A stretch of DNA of 20,782 bases, from positions 1 through 20,782 of the IMG/VR virus record IMGVR_UViG_3300010299_003042; one strand, given 5' to 3'. Shown piece after piece: positions 15,273 to 20,782 of this stretch. The position numbers and the translations under genes were made by a program. The stretch is from a virus. The notes under the pieces were generated by a model. It was not told where the DNA came from and searched no databases. It saw nothing but the letters and a program-made list of their open reading frames with translations. Every line of letters starts with the position of its first letter. Positions within the stretch are counted from its first letter, which is position 1.

Positions 15273-15276
15273 ATAG
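15269..15276 (+). promoter_or_regulatory. Degenerate late promoter box
   Basis: CTAAATAG keeps the TAAATA core in a shifted frame and lies seven bases before the ATG at 15284, the same placement as the leaderless boxes. The match is poor, so the following gene may instead depend on transcription from the radical SAM gene. Confidence 0.3.
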
Positions 15277-15283
15277 AAATGTT

Positions 15284-15517
15284 ATGAGTACAACATTAGA
15301 CATAGTAGGATCCGGGTATCGTATTTTTAGAGTAAAGTGCCCTCTTGTTAAAAATAGTAACGGAGAACTATCTTTATCGGCGCCAGCAGAAGAATGGGCA
15401 AAACTTGGTTGGGAAGAAGGCACAGTTTTAGAAATTAGACAAGACGATAAAGATGATTTTACACAATTAACAATTCGCAAAGCACCAAAAAGCCTTAGGG
15501 ATAGTGCAGGCGTTTAA
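15284..15517 (+). CDS. Unknown 77-residue protein, possibly AbrB-like
   Basis: The sequence is strand-rich: GYRIFRVKCPLV (11-22), then LSLSAPAEEWAKLGWEEGTV and LTIRKAPKSL. The order strand, short helix with W-x3-G-W-x2-G, and two strands recalls the swapped-hairpin AbrB/SpoVT DNA-binding fold, but the match is weak. It lies between copy 4 of the radical SAM genes and a convergent gene whose stop is one base away. No Shine-Dalgarno is seen. If not AbrB-like, it is a small hypothetical that may serve as a partner or substrate of the enzyme upstream. Confidence 0.65.
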   Translation: MSTTLDIVGSGYRIFRVKCPLVKNSNGELSLSAPAEEWAKLGWEEGTVLEIRQDDKDDFTQLTIRKAPKSLRDSAGV

Positions 15518-15518
15518 C

Positions 15519-15881
15519 TTATATTTTTTTATCTGGAATAGTTAAGGATTTAACGGTTAGTATTTCGCCTTTTTTAATAGGCATATCAATACTTAAATAT
15601 AAACACCAGCAGTCATCATACTTTATACCCCAGTCGTATCCGCCGCTGAGCATTACTTGGTAAACAATACAATTAGGATTATTAGACGTAGTTAGAAATG
15701 CACCAAGTGAAGTTGTAATTAAAGAACCATTGCCATTATGCCCAGGACCGTTTCCAACACCAATGTGCGGGTGTGTCACAGATATTACGCCCACCATTCT
15801 TCTGTGTGGTATATCTTGCGCGGCACAAAGTACAAATAATCCTTTGTGTTGCTTTAAGGTTAAGTATAACGGTAACATCAT
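15519..15881 (-). CDS. Unknown 120-residue beta-rich protein
   Basis: No family is recognised. The protein alternates hydrophobic strands with a Gly/His-rich loop (HPHIGVGNGPGHNGNGS, about 37-53) and has four cysteines, two of them in DDCWCLYL. The C terminus KKGEILTVKSLTIPD looks like paired strands, so a small beta-sandwich or barrel is likely. The first two codons are both ATG. The late box on this strand ends five bases before the second ATG (15878), so a leaderless mRNA would favour that start. It shares its promoter region with the rightward SGNH gene and is convergent with the 77-residue gene. Confidence 0.68.
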   Translation of the reverse strand: MMLPLYLTLKQHKGLFVLCAAQDIPHRRMVGVISVTHPHIGVGNGPGHNGNGSLITTSLGAFLTTSNNPNCIVYQVMLSGGYDWGIKYDDCWCLYLSIDMPIKKGEILTVKSLTIPDKKI

Positions 15882-15883
15882 AA

Positions 15884-15891
15884 TATTTATA
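15884..15891 (-). promoter_or_regulatory. T4-type late promoter box (leftward half of a divergent pair)
   Basis: This is an exact TATAAATA on the leftward strand. It overlaps the rightward box at 15888-15895 by four bases and lies two bases before the first ATG (15881) and five before the second (15878). Confidence 0.7.
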
Positions 15892-15895
15892 AATA
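15888..15895 (+). promoter_or_regulatory. T4-type late promoter box (rightward half of a divergent pair)
   Basis: This is an exact TATAAATA on the rightward strand, serving the SGNH-like gene at 15923. Here 27 bases separate box and ATG, so this transcript should have a leader of about 20 bases. Confidence 0.7.
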
Positions 15896-15922
15896 CTTGT
15901 ACTGTTTTTTAATGGATATAGA

Positions 15923-16768
15923 ATGAAAATAGCGTTTGTTGGTGATAGTTTTTGTATGAATTACGATAGAGGTAGCATTGACTGGCCTGCGGTGGTTGCA
16001 GGCACTTTAGGTGCAGAAATACTTCAAACAGGATTTGGTGGACAACCATTTTACCCGTCGGTTGAATTATTTTTATCGGATAATTTTTACAAAGCAGACT
16101 ATGTTGTGATGTGCCCAACAGAACCTTATAGGATCTATAATATACACAACTTACCCATTAATGGGGTCTGGGTAGATCAGATTACGAATAAAAAAGGAGA
16201 TCATTGGGCTCATATAAAAAGTGGCTATTACGAAGAAAAGTATAATATTCCTAATAAAGTTTTAGTAAAGGAAATAACAGCAGGAGCAAAAGCATATTAT
16301 GATCACTTTATGACAAACACATATGCAAAGATGACGAATATAGCACTTATTGCGTGGCTTGACAATTTACTAAAAGAGCATAATAAAAAAGTAATCTGGC
16401 TTCCAAGTTTTTATCATTCGTTTCTATATTCTTCACTTTATTGTGATTTTGTCAACCAAGAGCCGCTAGACCCGATTCATCCAGATGTCTATTATGTACC
16501 AGTATCCGGTCCGTCGGCTAACATTCCTTTATTTGATATTTCAAAGGCCGAGTTAGAGCAACATAGTTTATTAAATTTAAACGAAGAAGAAATCAACGAT
16601 AAAGTAGCCAACGATCGACGCCACAATCATTTTAATAAAGAGAACAACGGTATAATTGCAAAGATGGTATTAGATATAATTGAAAAAGATGATTTCTCTC
16701 CAAAAGCAATACACATGGAAGAATATTTTTCTCATTTAGATTTAAGTAACATAAAGAGAGTTAGATAA
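15923..16768 (+). CDS. SGNH/GDSL-hydrolase-like protein (copy A)
   Basis: The 281-residue protein starts with MKIAFVGDSFC, the block I motif of SGNH hydrolases, giving the likely nucleophile Ser9. GFGG near 37-40 fits block II. Near the C terminus, RHNHFNKENN supplies the likely catalytic His, followed by an amphipathic helix as in this family. The usual GxND of block III is replaced by CPTEPYR (64-70), so the oxyanion Asn is missing and the activity is uncertain. SGNH enzymes remove acyl groups from sugars or lipids. A paralog lies at 19329-20120, and both share PYR, five residues, then HNLPI. It has a late promoter and no signal peptide. Confidence 0.75.
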   Translation: MKIAFVGDSFCMNYDRGSIDWPAVVAGTLGAEILQTGFGGQPFYPSVELFLSDNFYKADYVVMCPTEPYRIYNIHNLPINGVWVDQITNKKGDHWAHIKSGYYEEKYNIPNKVLVKEITAGAKAYYDHFMTNTYAKMTNIALIAWLDNLLKEHNKKVIWLPSFYHSFLYSSLYCDFVNQEPLDPIHPDVYYVPVSGPSANIPLFDISKAELEQHSLLNLNEEEINDKVANDRRHNHFNKENNGIIAKMVLDIIEKDDFSPKAIHMEEYFSHLDLSNIKRVR

Positions 16769-16791
16769 TAAAGAATAAGAAGTAAATTAGT

Positions 16792-16799
16792 GATAAATA
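16792..16799 (+). promoter_or_regulatory. T4-type late promoter box GATAAATA
   Basis: GATAAATA ends five bases before the ATG at 16805. It overlaps a possible upstream GTG start (16790), which would therefore not be in the mRNA. This supports 16805 as the true start of the lysozyme. Confidence 0.65.
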
Positions 16800-16804
16800 C
16801 ACTA

Positions 16805-17416
16805 ATGCGCGCCAGTGAATTCATTAACAATACAGAAATAGAACTCGAAGAAGGCTGGAAAGAAAAAGCAATAGGTGCTTTAGCGGCTGCTGGTATTGCC
16901 GCCGGGGGTGTTAATATGATTAACAAGCAAGATGCTCCTCAGCCCGATCTTCAAACAAAGACACAAATAACACAACCAGTTCAACAAAGCGAGTTAGGAA
17001 ATATTGCGGCGCTTAAACGCATGATTAAAAAACACGAAGGAAAGCGTTTAGAAGTTTATAATGATACAGTAGGAAAACCTACAATCGGTTATGGTCACTT
17101 AATTAAACCTGGTGAAGACTTTTCTAACGGTATTACAGACGAAGAGGCAGACAAGTTATTCAATAAAGACTTTGCTTATCATGCAGAAAAAGCAAAACTA
17201 GTAGCAGGATACAACAAAGCATCTATAAAACAAAAACACGCATTAATTGATTTAACTTTTAACATGGGCCCTGGCTGGGATAAAGGTTTTCCAGAGTTCT
17301 CAAAAGCCGCAAATGCTGGCAACTGGGAAAAGGCCGCAGATGAATTAGTTGATAGTAAATGGTACACACAAGTTGGCGATCGTGCCAAAACGATTGTTAG
17401 CATGATACGCGGTTAA
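16805..17416 (+). CDS. T4-lysozyme-type (GH24) muramidase with capsid-targeting-like N terminus
   Basis: Counting from ATG 16805 (203 residues), the GH24 domain spans about 66-203. The T4 lysozyme triad is conserved with exact spacing: Glu78 in KHEG, Asp87 in YNDT and Thr93 in PTIGYGH. It hydrolyses the glycan of peptidoglycan. The N terminus MRASEFINNTEIELEEG resembles the capsid-targeting peptides of T4 internal head proteins and contains L-E-E before Gly17, a match to the (L/I)-x-E cut site of the gp21 prohead protease. An Ala/Gly-rich hydrophobic stretch (about 22-38) follows, which could instead be a membrane anchor as in SAR endolysins. A GTG at 16790 would add five residues but overlaps the promoter. 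The next radical SAM gene starts two bases after the stop. Confidence 0.9.
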   Translation: MRASEFINNTEIELEEGWKEKAIGALAAAGIAAGGVNMINKQDAPQPDLQTKTQITQPVQQSELGNIAALKRMIKKHEGKRLEVYNDTVGKPTIGYGHLIKPGEDFSNGITDEEADKLFNKDFAYHAEKAKLVAGYNKASIKQKHALIDLTFNMGPGWDKGFPEFSKAANAGNWEKAADELVDSKWYTQVGDRAKTIVSMIRG

Positions 17417-17418
17417 AT

Positions 17419-18633
17419 ATGGCTTTACTCGATGACGAAAATATGTGTCCTGCACCCTTTACAGGACTAACCATAAATCCCCAAGGCGAAATAGTGCTAT
17501 GTTGTGCATCTGGCGCACCAATTGCTCATATGAATAATGTGCAATCACTAGAGTCTTTTTACAACAGCAGCCAAATGCAATATTATAGAAATACATTTCT
17601 CAATAATAAGCAAAATGAAGTGTTAAAAAGAGAATGTATATCTTGCACACTACGGCAAGGATACAATGTACATACCAGGAGAGATGCATTAAGAGATATA
17701 TACGCTTATAATTTTCAAAATTTAGACAACGATCTTGCAGAAACAGACAAACCTTTGCGATATTTAGAATTTACTACTTCAAATATTTGTAATCAATGCT
17801 GTGCAATGTGTGGACCAAAATTTAGTTCTAAATGGGTATCAATTGTAAGAAACGACAAAGATATTAGAAAACTTGCAACCTATAAATCGTCTAATTATGT
17901 CATGCCTGACGATCATATTGAGAAAATTATTAGTGTACTACCAACATTGGAGTATTTGGTAATCAAAGGTGGCGAACCGTTTGCTGACGAAAATAATTTT
18001 AAAATTCTATCTGCACTTAATAAAGTAAACAAGACATGCGTAGTTAAGCTAGTGTCTAATTGCTCTAATGTTCCAGACAATATGTTAGAGTTACTAAAAG
18101 AACGTGCTAAATCAAAGCCAGTTAAAATTACTGCATCAATCGACGGTATAAATGATCTTTATTACTGGATACGTTCAACTGAATTTAATAAAACCGTACA
18201 AACTCTAGAAAAAATATTTAATGTAACAAAAAAACCGATTGATATAAACATAACAGTATCATTATATAACATATACAATTTGATAGAAATATTTGAATTC
18301 TTTCACAGCAAACCATATGTTAACAGAGTACATGCCGCAGATCAGGTACAATGGCCTAGATATGCTTCCCCAAGTATGTTACCACCCGAAGAAGTAGAAC
18401 GTATTAAAAGTAATATAAGAAATTCTATTATAGGACAAACAGGTAAAAGACAAAAGTTTTACGGAATAACAACCAATTGGTGGAATGTTGATATTTTTAG
18501 ATCCTATAAGGAAATAGACGAAGGGTTATACGAGGAAAATTATCCTAGAGTAGCACCATGGATTAAAAAAATGAACGAAATAAGAGGCATGGATTTATAC
18601 AGTATAGTGCCGCAACTTAAAGAATTTTTTTAA
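17419..18633 (+). CDS. Radical SAM enzyme with N-terminal twitch-like cluster domain (copy 5)
   Basis: The 404-residue product has C124-NQC-C128-AM-C131, with an extra Cys127 inside the motif, and GGEP at 184-187. N-terminal cysteines C10, C28-C29, C73 and C76 reproduce copy 1 almost exactly. ITASIDGINDLYYWIR (about 236-251) is the conserved post-core segment, and the tail ends in SIVPQLKEFF, like copy 1. It lies two bases after the lysozyme stop with no clear ribosome site, so it is probably translated from the same late transcript. The extra cysteine might be a third neighbour of the cluster or simply neutral. The stop overlaps the end of the leftward gene at 18630. Confidence 0.88.
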   Translation: MALLDDENMCPAPFTGLTINPQGEIVLCCASGAPIAHMNNVQSLESFYNSSQMQYYRNTFLNNKQNEVLKRECISCTLRQGYNVHTRRDALRDIYAYNFQNLDNDLAETDKPLRYLEFTTSNICNQCCAMCGPKFSSKWVSIVRNDKDIRKLATYKSSNYVMPDDHIEKIISVLPTLEYLVIKGGEPFADENNFKILSALNKVNKTCVVKLVSNCSNVPDNMLELLKERAKSKPVKITASIDGINDLYYWIRSTEFNKTVQTLEKIFNVTKKPIDINITVSLYNIYNLIEIFEFFHSKPYVNRVHAADQVQWPRYASPSMLPPEEVERIKSNIRNSIIGQTGKRQKFYGITTNWWNVDIFRSYKEIDEGLYEENYPRVAPWIKKMNEIRGMDLYSIVPQLKEFF

Positions 18634-18881
18634 CCTTTGTTTAGTTTATTTTGTTCGTTTGCCCATGCAATATAATTTTCTACTTGATCTTCGGGTAAGC
18701 AAGCAAGTCTAGCCATACCTGTATCTAATGTAGTTAGCAGCCTTTTCTGAAATGCTTGATCTTTTATTTGTGCTTTGCAAGCAAACTTTGTTTCAAAAGG
18801 AATGTTTGTATTAACATTGTACCAAATTTGAGGCGCCCCGTTATTAAAAATAACAAGCATAAGAACTATAAAGAACTTCAT
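18630..18881 (-). CDS. Small exported unknown protein, 83 residues
   Basis: The N terminus MKFFIVLMLVIFNNGAP is a signal peptide or short membrane anchor. The remaining 60-odd residues are helical with two cysteines (FACKAQ and RLACLP) that could form a disulfide outside the cytoplasm. No family is recognised. GGAG lies before the ATG, and an exact late box lies 29 bases upstream. It is convergent with radical SAM copy 5. A periplasmic role in lysis or envelope change is possible but not shown. Confidence 0.7.
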   Translation of the reverse strand: MKFFIVLMLVIFNNGAPQIWYNVNTNIPFETKFACKAQIKDQAFQKRLLTTLDTGMARLACLPEDQVENYIAWANEQNKLNKG

Positions 18882-18910
18882 TTAACAATCTCCAACGAAC
18901 AATATAAAAA

Positions 18911-18918
18911 TATTTATA
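18911..18918 (-). promoter_or_regulatory. T4-type late promoter box TATAAATA
   Basis: This exact TATAAATA on the leftward strand lies in the 66-base gap between two leftward genes. It leaves a leader of about 24 bases with a GGAG ribosome site for the gene starting at 18881. Confidence 0.7.
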
Positions 18919-18947
18919 GGGAAATTGCATGGTAATAAATTGGTAGT

Positions 18948-19217
18948 TTATGGGCGTAATGTTAGATCTAACATGTTTTGACCAGTTGTTATACATTCTT
19001 CGGTTGCTCTTACAGCAACAGGAAACGCTATTTTAAATAGTAATGCGTCTTTCTCGCTTTCAAATCTGTAAGCAGTTTTTGATACTTCGTACATGCCCGG
19101 ATACTTCTGTGATTCGACAAAGTGCCTACTCCATCGATGTGGAGCATGATCTTGGCACCAACGTATTATCTTTTTTTCTGAAAAAGAATAATCATTTAAA
19201 ATAAAAATAACTGGCAT
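18948..19217 (-). CDS. Unknown 89-residue protein
   Basis: This is a soluble alpha/beta protein without recognised motif. FILNDYSFSEKKIIRWCQDH (5-24) gives a strand and helix, and YRFESEKDALLFKIAFPVAV (50-69) a second helix. It has two cysteines. It is the last gene of the leftward run, one base after the stop of the 37-residue micro-protein, so translation is probably coupled. Confidence 0.7.
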   Translation of the reverse strand: MPVIFILNDYSFSEKKIIRWCQDHAPHRWSRHFVESQKYPGMYEVSKTAYRFESEKDALLFKIAFPVAVRATEECITTGQNMLDLTLRP

Positions 19218-19218
19218 A

Positions 19219-19332
19219 TTAATCGTAAATAAATGGATCTCGTTTACGTAATTCTTCGAGTTTCTTTTTATGTTCTTTTTGTTTTTTATAGAATTTAATT
19301 CTATTTTTAATTTTGTTTATTAGTTTTTTCAT
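19219..19332 (-). CDS. Very basic 37-residue micro-protein
   Basis: The reading frame has ATG at 19332 overlapping the upstream TGA (ATGA) and TAA one base before the next ATG, so it fits tightly into the operon. It has no other long competing frame. The product is a lysine-rich helix (MKKLINKIKNRIKFYKKQ) followed by KLEELRKRDPFIYD. The helix is strongly amphipathic and basic, and the DPFIYD tail looks like a defined end motif. Roles as a DNA-binding, membrane-active or adaptor peptide are all possible. Confidence 0.65.
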   Translation of the reverse strand: MKKLINKIKNRIKFYKKQKEHKKKLEELRKRDPFIYD

Positions 19333-20120
19333 TTTGGGATTTCCATGCGTTGTCTGTCTTCATGTAAACCTGCAAAGTATTTAGTCATATCTATTTCAGT
19401 GCCTTGATAAAATTTATGTTCATTAATAATGTCTATAACAAGTTGTGCTAATGTAAAATTTATTTTTTCTCCAAAATGATTTAATCTAGCAACTGCGTCT
19501 AAATTGTGACCGGCCGGAGTAGTAGATTTATAATAACCAATAATGTCTGTAATACCATTGCATAAAAGATCATACTCAGCTAAAGAAGATAAAGAATGTG
19601 ATCCGTAACAGCCGCTTGTTATAGTTGAATTTGTTCTTTTAAGGTCAACAAAAAACCAAATACATTTTTTCTTGCGTTGACTAAGAATTCTATTCATGTC
19701 ATCAATGAGAAGTCGATGCACTACTAGATGGTATTCAAAATTTATTAAATTGTCATAATAGTTTTGAATAGAAACTTCTATCTCTTTGGCTTCTTTGATG
19801 CTACAATCTAGGAAATTTCGTATAGACTCGGCGGAATGTATAGCAGAAGATGTTATTGGCAAATTATGTTTGTTAGCAAGTCTATACGGCTTAGTAATAC
19901 ATAGTATAACATAATCAGCATTATCAATTATCTGTAGAAGGTCTTGATATGCGTTAAATAAACATCCACCTGTCATACCTCTGCATAAAATATCAGCATT
20001 AAATTGCCTAGCAATAACTTCAGGCCAACCCAAAAAATTAGGCCTATTCTTAATTTCCCACTCGTTAAAAAACCTGTTAATTCCGTTACAAAAACTATCG
20101 CCGACAAATGCTATTTTCAT
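19329..20120 (-). CDS. SGNH/GDSL-hydrolase-like protein (copy B)
   Basis: The 263-residue protein begins with the same block I as copy A (MKIAFVGDSFC, Ser9) and has GMTGG near 48-52 as block II. As in copy A, block III lacks GxND and reads CITKPYR (74-80), followed by NKHNLPI. The likely catalytic His is in ARLNHFGEKIN near the C terminus, before an amphipathic helix. Outside these motifs the two copies differ widely. The first 34 coding bases match copy A with about three mismatches, on the opposite strand. It overlaps the genes on both sides by ATGA, forming a leftward operon. Enzymatic activity is likely but the substrate is unknown. Confidence 0.75.
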   Translation of the reverse strand: MKIAFVGDSFCNGINRFFNEWEIKNRPNFLGWPEVIARQFNADILCRGMTGGCLFNAYQDLLQIIDNADYVILCITKPYRLANKHNLPITSSAIHSAESIRNFLDCSIKEAKEIEVSIQNYYDNLINFEYHLVVHRLLIDDMNRILSQRKKKCIWFFVDLKRTNSTITSGCYGSHSLSSLAEYDLLCNGITDIIGYYKSTTPAGHNLDAVARLNHFGEKINFTLAQLVIDIINEHKFYQGTEIDMTKYFAGLHEDRQRMEIPK

Positions 20121-20782
20121 TTCTTATTCTTTTTTAATTTAACAGGTCCTGTTAAGTGTGGTCTACTAAACCATAGTTTAAACCAGTCTTCGTCACCTGG
20201 TTGTAAATTTAATTCTCGCTCTTTTTTTCTTTTATACGAGCCAACTAAACTGAGATTTTCTACGGGAAATTCTGGATTAGATGTTTTAAAATCTCGTTTA
20301 CGCATAACTGTTTTTGCTACGAGATCTAATTCTTCGTTTTCTTTATCCCATAATAAAACAAATGGTACATTTACATCAGTTGCCATGTCTTTCATTACGC
20401 CTTGTGCATCAGGGCCTAAACGAGCAATAGGTTTACCCCATTTTTTATATTCTTGTTTAAAAAGTCGTGTAAGTTCTGCTGCTGTGATAGGTTTTTGATT
20501 ACGTTCGTCATTGACGCGATCTATAAAATGGCGTGTGAATTCTATATCAATTCCTACTTTGGAAAAGATTTTATCAGCATATTTTTCAATAGCGTCTAAA
20601 TCTGCTTGCTTTACATCTTCATTAACGCTTTCTTTATTTATTTTGTTTAATTCATACTCTACCATGTCGCCTTGGTCTTCAATGTATGCGTTATAGCCTA
20701 ACTGTCTAGCAAACTTTTGTACCATTCTAGTATAAAGTTTTGTTCTGCTTGGATTTGTGCCAGTGTTTCCTTTCATACCAGA
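20117..20782 (-). CDS. Conserved-looking unknown protein, 5' partial
   Basis: The frame is open to the window edge, so the ATG at 20776 may not be the real start; two further codons (Ser-Gly) precede it without a stop or ribosome site. About 220 residues are visible. The central domain is compact and looks conserved: FTRHFIDRVNDERNQKP (about 80-96), AELTRLFKQEYKKWGKP, then VPFVLLWDKENEELDLVAKT and VMRKRDF. The C terminus is very basic (VKLKKNKK). Such a helix-sheet unit may bind nucleic acid or be a small nuclease-like or toxin-like fold, but I cannot name it. It overlaps the SGNH copy B start by ATGA. Confidence 0.75.
   Translation of the reverse strand, partial: SGMKGNTGTNPSRTKLYTRMVQKFARQLGYNAYIEDQGDMVEYELNKINKESVNEDVKQADLDAIEKYADKIFSKVGIDIEFTRHFIDRVNDERNQKPITAAELTRLFKQEYKKWGKPIARLGPDAQGVMKDMATDVNVPFVLLWDKENEELDLVAKTVMRKRDFKTSNPEFPVENLSLVGSYKRKKERELNLQPGDEDWFKLWFSRPHLTGPVKLKKNKK

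Noticed and set aside
15284-15517. Possible RiPP precursor peptide for the radical SAM enzymes
   Set aside because: It looks like a folded strand-rich domain, with no leader/core split, no repeated residues for crosslinking and only one cysteine. No precursor recognition domain is seen nearby.
16732-17403. Leftward open frames opposite the lysozyme
   Set aside because: They mirror the coding frame of a clear GH24 gene and have no ribosome site or promoter.
1-20782. CRISPR array, insertion sequence, integrase or attachment site
   Set aside because: No regularly spaced direct repeats, transposase or recombinase genes, or flanking duplications were seen.

Overview
The window reads as accessory and nucleotide-metabolism sequence from the genome of a T4-type (tailed, myovirus-like) marine phage. 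The support is indirect: tightly packed AT-rich genes with many overlapping starts and stops, repeated T4-type late promoter boxes (TATAAATA), a T4-lysozyme-family endolysin, viral-type DHFR and thymidylate synthase, and many short unrecognised proteins. No capsid, tail or replication gene is visible. A lipoprotein of the rickettsial 17-kDa antigen family points to an alphaproteobacterial host. A SAR11/Pelagibacter-like host would fit the low GC, but that is inference.

Layout. 1-2385 (rightward): the tail end of an unknown gene, a secreted HtrA/DegP-like serine protease, a glutaredoxin and two unknown proteins. 2442-5817 (rightward): a SprT-like metalloprotease, a MoxR-type AAA+ ATPase, its VWA/HExxH partner and a small winged-helix protein, with three sigma70-like promoters of one shared design. 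5895-6957: a 17-kDa-antigen lipoprotein and, convergent with it, an exported protein, separated by a strong hairpin terminator. 7067-8286: three unknown proteins behind a fourth promoter of the same design. 8362-10452: DHFR, a membrane-anchored poly-lysine protein and ThyA as one operon.

10438-18633 is the most unusual part. It holds five radical SAM enzymes (three leftward, two rightward), two small unknown genes, an SGNH-hydrolase-like gene and a GH24 lysozyme. 18630-20782 (leftward) carries small unknown genes, a second SGNH paralog, a 37-residue micro-protein and a partial conserved protein.

The main candidate for an undescribed system is this radical SAM/SGNH cluster. Three radical SAM enzymes carry an auxiliary-cluster cysteine pattern before the radical SAM core, and two carry a similar pattern after it. 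Nearly all transcription units here start at T4-type late boxes placed only 5-7 bases from the start codon, so the mRNAs should be almost leaderless. Two of these boxes are overlapping back-to-back pairs. Late expression and a lysozyme with a capsid-targeting-like N terminus suggest that the cluster acts during virion assembly or release. Its substrate cannot be read from the sequence.
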